Positions 36,810-49,089 of a DNA stretch of 64,000 nucleotides are shown piece after piece. The translations under genes were made by a program, and so were the position numbers. How positions within the stretch are numbered: position 1 is the first letter of the stretch; every line of letters starts with the position of its first letter. The DNA is from Henricia sp. BOLD:AAB3569 (taxonomy: Eukaryota; Echinodermata; Asteroidea; Spinulosida; Echinasteridae): NCBI GenBank assembly GCA_037783545.1, contig JBBELK010000057.1, positions 62,001-126,000 on the forward strand. Reading direction: 5' to 3'. Under the pieces are notes generated by a model. That model made no database searches. It worked only from the letters and a program-made list of their open reading frames with translations, and was not told where the DNA came from.

Positions 36810-39100
36810 ACATACTACATTCGAAAACTGCGTTGTACCTGATATAATGCTCAATCATACTCGTATTCTCCATCGTGTACTATTTCATTACATGCTTTAG
36901 AGTTATATTTAATAGTCAGTTTTTTCTTAATATGAACCTGTCATTGCTCTTGTAGTGCATCTATTAAGTTTCAATATATAAATTCGAAACTTATCAAATT
37001 GTGAAAACGGACCGTTGTCGAAACTACCCCATGATACTAAAACTACTCAGACAATTTATGCCTTCAATATTTGTGTGACCACATGCATGCTTTGAAAGCT
37101 TTTCCTTGGTTATTTATTTTTGTAAAAAAAAATCGATTCTAAGCTGATATACATTATATCGGCATGCAAGTGGCCGTTGATTAGTAGATAACGTTTTGCG
37201 CCATTCTTCTCTGTCTTGTACTGAAGCTGCAGATCGTACGTTGATAACGTTCAGCAAGTGCATATATCGATTTTTTTCAGCTAAAAATGAAACGGCTTTT
37301 TCGTGGTCCCGTGCCTTTTGGTCAATCAAATCGCGTAACACGCCCGATGGAAGCAGGACCGCATAGCTATGGATACTTTTTATTGTACAGTGTAAAATGT
37401 CAATTCCCATACACCAGGGGCGGATCCAGGAATTTTTCCAGGAGGGGGTTTTGCCACCAGGGAGGGGTTTTGCCCGTCAGAGGCGGACACACACAAAATT
37501 CATTATATTATATTTGTGTGTGTCGGAGCAGGGAGGAGTTTTGAAACTCCCCCCCCCCCCCCCCCCCCCCACACACCCCTGGATCCACGCCTGTACACTA
37601 TTTATTACTTGAACAGCATAGTTGTATAGTTACCATAGAGCAATTGTGACAGCATGTACCTAATAACTTGTTGGATCAAAATAAAACAAATGTTTGTCTT
37701 TTCAAATTGTAATTAAGTTTTGACTTCTTTACTTGGGATTACAATGTTTTAATATTGGGTGCTGGAGGGGTGCGGTTTTTAAATGCGATGAACAGTTATA
37801 TAAAAGACAACTAAATCATGTCTGCCTCATCCAAAGGGCTCAGTGGATCAATTAAAAGATCAAACGTTTATTACGAATTCCTGGAATAACGGCATTACAT
37901 GTCTAAAGACGAATGTTGGTAAACTAGCCTGCAGAAGTTTCAGCAACATGGATCCATCTGCCCAGCAATGCTGCAGAAAACCTTAAAAATCCAAATGTGT
38001 GTGTGTTAAGTGAAAGACAAGCAAATTTGTCTAAAAAGCATATTCAGTTGTTAATTTCTTACAAAAGGTACCATTTTTTTACAGAAATATATTTGTGATT
38101 TTTGCTTCCATTGCATAATGTCAACATATAGACCCGGTTTTTATGTAATTGATGTAAATCCCATGTAAATACGATCCTCCATTCTAAAGTTACGTACAGA
38201 TAAAATTCACGGTTTTTTATCTGGACTTAATTTCCCACAATAGTGAAGTGTTGGCAAGTCAAACTGGAATTAATAAAAAAATCCTGTGCTCAGTTTCATG
38301 TCATTGTTAAGCAGAAATGTGATACTTGTCAAAATTATTAGAACACATGGTCAAAGAGAAAGAAACTGTTTATGACAAAACAAGAAACAAAAAAGCACGT
38401 TTATGAGAAATCAGGTATGCAATAAATTCAAATTCTGGTAATTAAGAAATAAAAGTACTATCGTACTCTAATCATTTTGGCCAGTATATATACTGCTTGA
38501 CATTGTTGTACTTGGCAAGATTTGGCACAGATTTCACTGAGGCAAAAGTAATACAGAAGTCATGAAATTTTGACTGTTAACCTGTTTCTTCTGAGCACAA
38601 TTGTTTTGTACTAAGCAAGAATCTGTTCATGTCAAAAGTAAATCCATTCTTATCAGAATACAATTTACAATGTTTACCTGCAAATTCTGACTTCAAAAAT
38701 GGCTTACTCCGCTGAGGAAGGGCTTGTCTTCAAGTAGGAATATTGACTGGAAAGAAGGCATGTTTACCTTTTCAGTTAAAAAACAATCAAACGTAACGTC
38801 AATAAACCAAAACAAAAAGCAAGCAAAAATGTTGGTTGTAATTTAAAATCAGAATTTGTGACAGTCGACTCATTTACAGTTTTTTTTCCAATCGCTTACA
38901 CACAGTGTGTGTAGCAATATATTGATGGACTAAAATCCTAACACGCGTCGAGAAATAATTTTTACGAACACCTAAACTATAGGTTTGACAAAATACCACC
39001 AAAATTTGTTTCAGACACATTCGTTTTAGCGCGAATTTGAATGCAGTTTGAGATCACCGTTCAATTATTTAAAAAGAGCATTCGATTTAGTTTGTCATGA
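36810..39100. other. No recognisable gene
   Basis: AT-rich DNA with the MITE at 37415-37593 as the only clear element. Confidence 0.45.
37415..37593. mobile_element. hAT-like MITE
   Basis: The left end CAGGGGCGGATCCAGG and the right end (reverse strand) CAGGCGTGGATCCAGGGG are inverted copies. Interior with a G-rich left part and a long C run (about 37549-37571). TACAC lies next to both ends, shorter than the 8 bp expected for hAT, so the superfamily is tentative. Confidence 0.65.
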
Positions 39101-39537
39101 GGCCGTGGTGATCAGGCCCTTCTAGGCGAGGAAATGTCCCCGATTATCTTGCTCAGAAAATGACTTTCGTGGCACCCCTTTGAGAATTAATTAAATGCGA
39201 TTGATTTTTATAGATTTGGGTATGAGGAATCCGAATTTACTTGTTGGGGGTTTCCTAAACCTGCAGTTTTGTTCGATATCTGCAATTAAAGTTGCATTAC
39301 CAAAATTAAACAATTTTCGAATGAAAATGAAACTATCTCAACAATGTTATTCCGGATAATTTTTAATTGACTGCATCCGGTGATTACTGATGTAATTTGC
39401 TCGGGAAAAGGTTCACAAAGTTGTAAAAATATAAATATAAACAAGCTTATTAAAGGTGCAGTTTGTCAAAGGAGGTGAAGAAAAACTCTAATAATAAAGT
39501 CTACACTTAATAAAAGGTTTGGACATGTATGTATACT

Positions 39538-39622
39538 GTACAATCAAACCTCGTTAATAGGAAGTCCTTGCAATTTTGCAAGATACCTTGTTATAGCAGA
39601 AGTCTATTATAGTGGGAAGAAA
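39538..39622. mobile_element. pogo-like MITE end (remnant)
   Basis: CAATCAAACCTCGTTAATAG followed by TTGTTATAGCAGAAGTCTAT resembles the CAGTCAAACCTCGTTATAA ends of pogo/Tigger-type elements. Only one end is seen. Confidence 0.4.
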
Positions 39623-39716
39623 ACAATGACAACCATGCATGTGGAACCTAAATTTCCATGTTTTATAAGCAGAATGTTGTATTAACAGTGCTCTTATTAA
39701 AGGGCTGTGACATGCT

Positions 39717-39765
39717 AAACAACTTTGTGCCTAAGCTTTGCTTCATAATGACGGATTACTTGTTC
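39717..39765 (+). repeat. ~48-bp block shared with the 20.2-kb MITE
   Basis: AAACAACTTTGTGCCTAAGC continuing TTTGCTTCATAATGACGG and ATTACTTG is present here and, inverted with one change, at about 20503-20553. Confidence 0.75.
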
Positions 39766-40740
39766 AGCAAGACATACTATTGTTCGTTTGGATGTAAAAT
39801 CAATAAAAGGTGGCCTTTTTCAACTTTGAAGATTTCACCGCAATAAATCACAGACAGAGGGCGCTGTTTTCAGTGCATCACATAAGGAAGACGGAAGGGA
39901 AAAGTTAAGAAAAAACATAAGACTTCAAGTTGGACTTGTGGCAAATTGCTGCAGTTTCTACCCCCAGTTTTGTCATGGCTTACAGCAGGCAACATGTAAA
40001 ACAACTCAAACAGCCATGGATTACAAAAGTTTCAGGAAAATTGAGAAAAAAGTGGAATCGTTTGTGCACAGTTGAATGTGATTTTCCTGTGTTTGCCTCT
40101 TGTGACATGGTGACCTTGGTCATGAATATGCATATTCGTATTAGCATAAAAACTAAAAACATTTGTTTTAACCCCCAAAGCAAGCTCCAAATAGGATTTT
40201 TATGACTTTAACTGAGTAGAGTGGTTTTAAAGCATAGATTTTAAGGTTCAACTATACACGTACACTGCACAATCGGTATTAAGCATTGATCAGTGTATAT
40301 GCAGATTTGATAGGAAAACAAAATTTTAAAAGGAAAGATTATTCTAAGAAAAAAAGCATTTGTACTAGTCTCACATGTTTTGTACACAGGGAGTGAAACC
40401 ATGGTCAACTACATGTACTCAAGTCTTTCCTGTATATTTTACCAAAATCACGTGACCAAGAAACATTTTTCTAAATGTTCATGCCCACGTGTTTTGTTTT
40501 TGTCAATCATGAAAAACATAGACAGAAATGTAGTAGACATAGGCCTAATGGATGGATTTGTAAAGAAGGAAATGCATGTTAACTAAACAGGTTTTGAATT
40601 GCCAAATTAAGGCAGAAAAAGCAAACGAGTTTTTAAAAATGTCTGCCCATAGTTTAAATAAATGTTGGCCAATACAAGGAGAAAGGAACACCCAAGGTGC
40701 AGTCTACTGAAAACAAGATAATTAATTACACAGATTAACG

Positions 40741-41040
40741 CAGTGGCGTAGCTAGAGGGAGGGGGTGTGGATGTGGGGTTTGGGGTGTGGGGGCGGTGGT
40801 GTGGGGGTGGGGGTGACACCCAATATTTACTTTATTCGGCAAATTCATAGTCCTGTGGGGAAAAAAGAAAAAGAATAAAGAATAATAAAGGCACGTCTGT
40901 ATCGGCAATGCTATTACGCTGGTAATATATATTATATCTGCACTAGTAAGTTGTACCGCGAGGGCGCTCATCCCCCCCCCCCCCCCCCCCCCCCCCCCCC
41001 ACCCGCCCCCACCCCCCTGAGCGACTCTGCGAAGGCCCGG
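40741..41040. repeat. CAGTGGCGTAGC-type low-complexity repeat
   Basis: Begins CAGTGGCGTAGCTAGAGG, a start common to hAT-type non-autonomous elements, and contains long G- and C-runs (40760-40815, 40973-41000). No matching right TIR was found. Confidence 0.35.
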
Positions 41041-41064
41041 CAGCCGTAGACAAAACATGGGTAT

Positions 41065-41213
41065 AGAGCCTTTGCACGGCGGCCATGACGTGGGCAGTCA
41101 CATTGTCACTGTGTGTCAAGCATGAGTACTTTGAGTGCTTTGTGGTTCCATTGTCACATCATTTAAATAAGAAAACCTGGCCCCTTGTCATGGCCGCCGG
41201 TGCAGAAGCTCTA
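41065..41213. mobile_element. Short MITE, family M1, copy 2
   Basis: Left AGAGCCTTTGCACGGCGGCC, right (reverse strand) AGAGCTTCTGCACCGGCGGC, both ending in CATGAC and flanked by TAT(A). The interior CAGTCACATTGTCACTGTG matches the other copies. Confidence 0.85.
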
Positions 41214-42412
41214 TATACCGTATTTCACACGAAGACGCTCTGTGAGTTGGTTAGATCTGAAAGTACAAAAACCGAACATGACATTTTACTGCAAGCATCA
41301 TGAGAATGTTACAAACAACATGAAATATTTGTCCTATCTCATTTATACCACAGTCACTAGCTTTCAATACTTATGCCCTAAACCTACCGGGTAGGGCTAG
41401 AAACCGAATAAAGGGGAGTGAGGGACAAATTGAGACAAACTACAAATTACACAAATATTGTTGGGGTTAGGAGAGGGGTGATCGGAAAAACACTTCATAA
41501 AAAGAAATGCGTGTGCAAGGAAAAGTCATTCCCCTTGCATCCCAATTGTTTCGATAAGGATTTACAAGACTAGCCTCACTTCCTCTTTGCAATCATGACT
41601 TATCAGTCATCAGTAAGTGCAAATATAAATAGGAAACAAAAATTTGATATTAAAAAAAAAGACATTTTTTGTCTGCTACTCTCACAATGACTTGTGCATG
41701 AGGTCTTAGGTGATGTATGACTTCTATTTCTAGGTAAAGAATTAAGTAGTGGTCATGGCTTCAAATCCTGTGCAATTTCTTTAAAATGACTCATCTAGCA
41801 TTGGAATCTGAATGTGCGGATTTAATGGGGAAAAAAACAAAATTTCGAGTGAGAAATACATTTTTTGAGGACACACTTGGAATATTTCAGCCTCTCTCAT
41901 GTTTTGCACACAAGGTCTGAAGCCATGATCATTTCTTTCCCTCTTACCTCCTGATGATGCTTACCGGTGAACATGCATGCTGAACAGTTACTCGTTTCGG
42001 GGAAAAAAAACCAGTTGTTTTATAATTTTCCTCGATGTTAAAATACATGTGTTGCATTTTAATCTTTTAAATTGCATTTTTCTAATTAACTGCAGAAATT
42101 CACGACCCCCAACAAGCATATTTGGATTCAGCGTGTCAAAATCTATATGAAACAGCTATTATTTTTTAATTCTCAGAGGGGTGCCACGAAGGTGAAAGAT
42201 AATCGGGGACATTTCTACGCCTATTCATTCCATTATCTCAGCCGTGCCAATTGAATGGAAAGGTTCTTCGTACATACATCCCCGTACTGAGTTCTTGTTC
42301 TTGTATAAAATGGCAGCTTTAGTACGCGGTAGACGTAAAGTTGGGTTGATTAAAGACTATTTGGTCAGTATTGGAACAATTTAAATAACGAAAACGCGGT
42401 TAAACAATAAAA

Positions 42413-42755
42413 GTGTTTGAAAGTGCATGTTCGTGTAATTTTGATCAGGTCGCTATTTCTCTAATTCCGCTATTTCTCTGATTCCGCTATTTCTCTGGCG
42501 CCCAGTGAATTGTGGGGAATCGTAAAGGCACGTATTGGTTGCACATACAGTAAATAGAAAGTAAACATAGAACGCCGAAAACGCGTGAACTCAGCGTGTG
42601 CCAAATTGAGCGACGATTCGGTGGTTTGAATTTGAATGACGCAAGTTCTAAAGTGGATAGCTTATAGCTAAACGAAATTAAATAGCGTAAAAATGAATAA
42701 GAATCAGAGAAATAGCGACCTGATCAAAATTACACGAACATGCACTTTCAAACAC
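42413..42755. mobile_element. 343-bp MITE with ~50-bp perfect TIRs
   Basis: GTGTTTGAAAGTGCATGTTC continues GTGTAATTTTGATCAGGTCG and CTATTTCTCT at the left end and, inverted and unchanged, at the right end. Perfect arms suggest recent activity or gene conversion. No clear target duplication. Confidence 0.85.
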
Positions 42756-42852
42756 GAATTCGAATTCATTTCTGATGAATTCGAAGACCTATAATCACAT
42801 TGATATCAAAATAAAATATTGGATTCAGAATTCAAGACACTTGGTTCAAATC

Positions 42853-44140
42853 ATAGAGCTATATTTAGAAAACTAGAGGGAGCACTCGCTATACTTTGCG
42901 TGCTTATACGCGGGCGTGCCGCCCTGTGACCGCGTCCGCCATTTTGTTAGTGGGCAAAATGATTGCTAATTAAATACCCGGATGTATTAACTGCAGTCGA
43001 CGGCGCGGCAGCTATCAATCGGCTTTTAAATGATTTATTGGCTGTTTAACACCAGTCCCGAGTGACATTTTCCTGTATTACGTAGGCAGGTATAAATACC
43101 GTACACCTCTGACATAGTAATGTCACAGAAAGTGCGAATTTGGTTAGAAACATGATTTTAGAAATGAGAAAATATCCAGTTTTCTTTTTGGAAAACAGGT
43201 TATGCTATGCTCCATGTAGGTGCATGGACCCAACTGGCGAAGGTGAACGGTAGTTTTTCCCTTAGGCAGTCAGTTTCACCGGGAAATCTTACACCCGTTT
43301 CATACTGGCGCACCAGAGTCGCGCCGAACTAAATTATCCCAAAAATTTGAATTCAGTTCGACGTATGAAACAATTTGGAGAGACTGAAATCGAAAGATCG
43401 ACTGTTCCAGTCGGTCAGAACGACTGAACAGCGACTTGGTTTCAGACGTCGATCTTCAGTGTGCGCACGGCTCGCATTAAAAACCAAATTTTAATCGGAA
43501 CGACTGGAGTCGCTCTTAATACAATTACATGTAGTTCGGAGCGACTCTGGCGCGCCTTTATAAAACAGGTTTTACTTCCCCCCCCCCCCCCCCCCCCCTC
43601 CCCCCCAAGTCAGTGGCTGAGGTACGAGTAGACACGAAGTCGCTCTACACACGCAAAGAGCAGTGGGGACGGGACAGGAAAGAATTGGGAAGTTGATCGT
43701 GGCTTAAGTCCTTGTGTGCAAAATGTATGAGGCAGGCTGACAAAAATCCAAGTGTTTCCTCACAAAATCTTAAACTTTCTCACTCGAAATTTTGAGATTT
43801 TCTATCAAATCCGCCCATTCCATCCAATCCTTTATGAGTCATTTAACAAATTTCTTATCAACTTCCCAACTCTTATACAGTACCCGGGGGACGATTTTGG
43901 ATGTTGTTTGGCCCATGGACGAAAGAAACATGATTGGCCTAACTAAAGTTTCAATTTTTTAAGTAAAATATAAACAGGGGACAATGATCCGACATTCAGG
44001 ATGATTGTAGTTGAAAATACGCACGTCGTCGACACATTAGCACGTACTTTTTTCCCACTGAAAAAATGGCGTCCACGCAGCCTTGAGGGCACGTGGTCAC
44101 GCGATAAGCGCTCACTCTAGTTTTCTAAATATAGCTATAT
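42853..44140. mobile_element. ~1.29-kb TIR element hosting a second MITE
   Basis: The left arm GCTATATTTAGAAAACTAGA and the same sequence inverted at the right end continue into GAG-GAGC, GCCATTTT and CACGTG/GCGTCC-like segments for about 100 bp. No transposase. The element at 43292-43571 is inserted in it. Confidence 0.8.
43292..43571. mobile_element. Harbinger-like MITE nested in a TIR element
   Basis: The TIR left CACCCGTTTCATACTGGCGC and right (reverse strand) AACCTGTTTTATAAAGGCGC both continue CCAGAGTCGC and CCGAACT. TTA on both sides (43289-43291, 43572-43574) fits a PIF/Harbinger target site. Confidence 0.75.
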
Positions 44141-44744
44141 GGTTCAAATGCACACACTTTGGCCAAATTTGCGCATGCACCTCCCAAATGAACAAACAAT
44201 AATGGCAAGCTTCGTAAAACGGGAGAGGCCATGCTAACGCACAAAGCTCAATAATGTATTTTCGAGTATTTGTTTCTTTTCATTTCTGTGGTCACTATCG
44301 TGCAACATATACAATTCTTAATTAGAGAAACAAACAGATAAATATATACAAAAAAAGAGTCGAAAAGTTACGTCGTATACTGCTTCTTTATTGACATGAA
44401 AGCTATATGGGAAATCGATCACAAGTCTCAAGCGACAGTCTCAAATAGTTTATATACACTGCTACAGTAGTGACGAAGTTCTTAGCTTGAATAGCAGTCT
44501 TCCAAAAACCCACGACATTACATAACCAATAATTGTTGAGTATTACATGTACTTCCCCCTCCCCCAAACAAATATTTTAAAAACACTTGCACAATAGACA
44601 GCCGAAGTGTGACGTGCGTTGCCATGGCAATTGGCTGTAAACATCATGGCCGTCGGAAAAAGTACCATTGCAAAAGCACAGGGACACGGTTCAGTGATTT
44701 TTAGTGTAGAGCCAATTGCCTAGGCAACCAACAAAAGATGACGT

Positions 44745-45029
44745 GTTGTTGTTGTTGTATATTTTATGGCATCTTTGGCAACTAAGGCCCTTTATGCCAT
44801 CAACTATACGGTTTTAGCTTTAACTATACTATATTATCAACTTGAGATGACGAACAAGGAGTTGCAGTTTTAGAAGTGGGAGGAAAACCCCCAGAGAAAT
44901 GCCCCAGGGGAAAACCCACGCGGTCAAGTAGGGACTGCAAACCCAATCCACATACACGCCCCGGATTCGAACTCGGGACGCCAGAGGTGAAAGGCGAGGA
45001 AAGAACTCGTACGCCAACCCGACCGCCCT
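44745..45029 (-). mobile_element. tRNA-derived SINE, copy 3, with 12-bp target duplication
   Basis: Reverse-strand full-length copy of the SINE at 9911. AAAAGATGACGT flanks it exactly (44733-44744, 45030-45041), proving retroposition. The B box here reads GTTCGAATCC. Confidence 0.92.
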
Positions 45030-45572
45030 AAAAGATGACGTATTCACTTCGGCAGTCTATGGTCGATAACGTGCGTAAGATAATTACCTTAAGTTATCGT
45101 ATTCGAGACACATACAATGGTGATTTGAAGTTGATCGAGTTGTGTACGACAATCGTCAATGTTTAGAGCAACCGAACTTCCGACAAGTGAAAGGCCTTCA
45201 AGTTCACATTTCTTTCCCATTTTAGTTCTGGCGTTGTTTTCCTGAATCATATTTGATAACCGTGCCGGTCTACGTATCACAAATGAATGAGAATGACAGG
45301 TATTTTGTTTCTTTCTTCCCTCCCCTTTACCTTTCCTTCAAGACGGATGTCCTTTCTTTTTTAGATGTCCTGTAAGGCCTTCCCATCCATACATTTTCAT
45401 CTAAATATTCAGTAATATTTTGTTTTCGCAAGTGACAACTGATCGAGTTCGTGTGTTGTTTGCATTTGTTTATGTGTTGTATGCACTATTTCAATTGGTA
45501 CAAGCTTCCACTTTGTTGGAAATAATGTAACAGAAATGCGCCCAAAAGAGGTATGTCACACTGTAAAATTAT

Positions 45573-45615
45573 TGGCCTCGCGTTTCGACCCTAGCAGGGT
45601 CTTCTTCAAAGGCAG
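45573..45615 (-). ncRNA. Degenerate hammerhead-like motif at Penelope 3' end
   Basis: The minus strand reads GCCTTTGAAGA, then the hairpin GACCCTGCTAGGGTC, then GAAACGCGAGGC. The closed stem II followed by GAAAC is typical of Penelope-associated minimal hammerheads. The CUGANGA box is degenerate (TTGAAGA), so it is probably inactive. Confidence 0.4.
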
Positions 45616-47085
45616 AGAATGACTAGGACACACAGAAAATAGCACATTCAAACACCACGCTAAGGCAAACACAAAGGGAGGCAATCATGCAAAAAGAGAG
45701 GTTGTGATGAGTGAACAAAGCTGGTTGCATAATGTCTGCCTGGGATAGAAAGCTAGGGATTATAAGGGACTTTAAGGAACAAACCAAAGGACAAGATGGG
45801 GGGGGGGGGGGGTGGTGGTAGGAAAGGGGAGGGATTAGGGTTGGGAAAATGGGGAAATTCGGGGGTGGGGCGGTGTTGTGAGGAGGTATGGTGGGGCAGG
45901 CAAAAATGAGGTGGAAAGTAGGTGGAAATGAGGGAGAAAAATTAAGATAATAATCATTTCCCTCCTGAATGTTGAGACCATGTGGCTGGATGGTGCGGAG
46001 TCGTTTAATCCAAAATTTCTCTCTGCTGAGTCGAACAGAGTCTGTGTGGTGGCCAAGAGCCTCAATACCCTGTATAAACATGTCAGAGATGGAGTGATTA
46101 GTACAGTTGTTCACCAACTGGGGCGTCAGTTCTCTTGGTGTTTACTGTGGATCTGTGACCGTACAAACGTTTCTTGAGTGTGGTTTTCGTCTTGCCCACA
46201 TACTGAATACCACAGACTCTGCAAGTGATGTGACCCTTTGTCTTGAAGACAGCTCCGGTGGAATGGCTTCTGAAAGAATCAATTTCCATGGTGTGCTCCT
46301 GACATGTTATGCACCTAGAGTTACATTTAAAGGTTCCATGGGGAATGGGAGTGTTAGTGGAATTATCAGGTGGGACTGCGGATCTGACTAGAAGGTCTCG
46401 CAGATTGGGATGGTAAACTACCGATTGCTCTTCCTGAACTGACCGCTGAAGACGATCTGAGGTATGCAATATATGGAGATTAGAACTGGCAATCTGGCGG
46501 ATGGGGGAAGGGAAGAATGATAATTGACAACTAGAGGAATTCTGTTGAGGCTATGAGCTGGGGGGGTTAGGTTTCCCAGCAAGCGCAAGATCCCTGGAAA
46601 GGGGCTTGGCTTTATGAATGGACCTGTGTACCGCACGTGAACTATGCCATCGTAAAACAAGGTGTTTCTTAAGGTCCTGTGAGTGACGGGCAAAATCAGA
46701 GTCATTATAACATGCGCCGAAGGCGAAGAGCTTGGCTATATGCAATACCGGTTTTGCAATGTCTGGGATGGCAGCTGGTTGAGTGCAAGTACTGGTGTTT
46801 ATCTGTGGGTTTAACGAATAGGTCTGTGGTTAGGCCATTGTTTTCCTTGCGTACAATGACATCAAGGAAATGAGTCTCAGCGGTGGAGTACTCTGATGTG
46901 AACTTGTTTGTCCTGTGGTGGAAAGAACTGATGTGGTCAATGAAAATACTGAGGCTGTTTTCATCACTAGTCAAGACAAAGAAAATGTCGTCAATGTACC
47001 GCCACCAAATCCAAGGGCGGCACGGGCCGAGGCCAGCATGCGCTCCTCCAATTGCCCATAAAGAGGTCCGTGTTAAGTATACGTT
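45573..47085 (-). mobile_element. Penelope-like retroelement 2 (RT plus GIY-YIG endonuclease)
   Basis: Reading on the minus strand: WWRYIDDIFFVLTSDENS (RT motif C, about 47020-46970), TAETHFLDVIVRKEN and TTDLFVKPTDKHQYLHSTSC (RT thumb), then the GIY-YIG endonuclease at 46300-46100 with CRVCGIQYVGKTKTTLKKRL and H-STVNTKR. The C-terminal part (46117-45960) includes REKFWIKRLRTIQPHGLN. The N-terminal half of the RT is missing and the rest lies in several frames, so it is dead. The 3' end carries a hammerhead-like hairpin (45573-45615). Confidence 0.88.
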
Positions 47086-47092
47086 TATCCGT

Positions 47093-48060
47093 TAAACAGC
47101 TAGTATCCCCCCGTCCACATTTTTTAAGTTTTCATGTTTATCATGGAGGTGTATGTGTCTACAACACCATCACAACTTGTTTTCCACAAAAAAATCGACA
47201 GGCTTTTGCTTAAAACGCAAAGCAGTTCCGACCCTCTTCACCCGAAATTCTGAAACGCTCGAGGTCACTTGGTTTGTTTATCAACAGGGTTTTGACGTCA
47301 TCCTGAGAAACATACAAAACGGCCTGTGCAGTATTGAATGGAAAATACACGAAGTGAATGTTTATCATGCCTGTTTTGTCCTTGTGATTCAAAATACAAA
47401 CGTGAAAAACACATGTAATATGACAACAATCTACTATTACCTGTTTTGTGAAAAAACGATGAAATTGTGGCTCACAATGAAGCTCTTTTGAAGTGAATAC
47501 TGGTGCATTGCGACGGGTGGTTTTGTCACGGAACGAACGGCATTCACAGCGGTCTGTGTACAGTATGGAACGGTGCCTGCGGTCTCTGCGGCCCACGTGT
47601 TTGAACATCGGCCGGTACAAGTTAGAATGAGCGACTCATTTTTCTCTCTCTTGGTAATAGAAATGAAAAACTTTGGGCTCTTTTTTTTTCATAGTGTTTG
47701 GTGAAACATACAACCACGCAGCTACTGGGCATATCTCTGGCTTTTTGGACCAACAAAATTCTTCAAAAAACACCATCTAACAGAGACGGTTTTCCAAGTT
47801 TTGTGCGTGTAAACGTATGGAGCTAACAATCGTGTTGACTTCTCTTTCTCGGGATTGCGTCACGGGGTCACGCGCATATCATGAATACCTAATGAGCGTT
47901 TCAGAAATCGCGAAAATCTCATTTCGAAAACGCACTTTTGGTTGCAATTTATCCACTTAAAACCGACAATTAAAAAAAGAAATCCACGTCGGCAAGAGGG
48001 ATGTTTTGACTATCGAAAAAATTCTAACTGCTAGATTTTCCTTCAAGGGGGATTCTAGCT
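47093..48060 (+). repeat. Dispersed repeat, copy 2 (uninterrupted)
   Basis: Begins ACAGCTAGTATCCCCC, like the copy at 15674, and is contiguous here. It starts just beyond the truncated 5' edge of Penelope-like element 2. No coding capacity. Confidence 0.8.
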
Positions 48061-48064
48061 GTTT

Positions 48065-49080
48065 AAGATGCTTGCATTGGTCGTGTTCTGTATGGAATTT
48101 GGTGTGAAAACAACCAGAAATCTGTACGTTTGCATTCGAATATTGTGGCTTTAGTTGCACTTATCGTGTGTAAACATCGACCAATCGGGCAATACTTTTT
48201 CCATGTTTTAATACTGCAAGTGGCTCAATTACCAAGGCTACACACCATCAAAACGACAAATAACGCACTTTATGTAAATTACCAGAAGACATGTGCGTGT
48301 AGCATTATACAACTATTATACGAACCATTATTATCTAACCGCAAAGTTTTAAGTTAACGATCTAATATCCTGTAATATATCACGTATCTCGTGGCAACCC
48401 TGTTAAAATTAAGTCCAAAATTAATAAATAAAGGATAAACAAATAGCTATACATCTTGAAATCGTCGCTATTTAAATATGCGATGTTGTTTTGTGGACCA
48501 ATCGGGATACGAGAAAGCAATTTCCCTATAAAGAATTTTTAATTATACGACGAAACCAAATTTAAAAGTGTATTTGTTCCCCAAAACCTGATTTACTTAT
48601 TGCACTTGTGCAGTACACCATGGAACGAGATTTGTCAAGAGTTGACCACGAGAGGGCGATATTTCTCAAAACAAGGCACTCGTATATAGCTGATTGCAAA
48701 ATTACATTGAACTTTTTATTTTTGATATCGCTATCTACATTCATGTAATTTAAAAGCGCTGTTAGAAAGAAGAAAATAAATGACAACTAACAATTAAAAT
48801 AAAACAAACCAACAAAAAGTCACAAAGAGATAGCCCATTGATATTGCCAGCCGAACAAAGTTGGTATGTGTATGGTACGTTTCTAACTCTTTGAAATGAG
48901 AACCGGAAAATTATTAGGAGTTATCAATGCCCTTTGATTTAATATTTGTAAAATACCCTTTATTAACTTACATTTTCTTAATAGTGCTCCATATTGGTTT
49001 TTAAAAATAAATTCGGCTGAAAGTTCAGTTCCTTTAAATTATAGTTGTGACTAGAATACCCCAGTCTCTTCTAATACGGG
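48065..49080. other. No recognisable gene
   Basis: AT-rich unique-looking DNA. Confidence 0.45.
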
Positions 49081-49089
49081 TTCAGTAAG

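Larger units (their letters stand above)
39120..42225. mobile_element. Diverged ~3.1-kb inverted-repeat element
   Basis: GAAATGTCCCCGATTATCTT, CGTGGCACCCCT-TGAGAATTAA and CTTGTTGGGGGT occur at 39130-39260 and, inverted, at 42100-42215. The ~2.8 kb between them has no transposase I can recognise and holds younger insertions (41065-41213). Confidence 0.6.
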
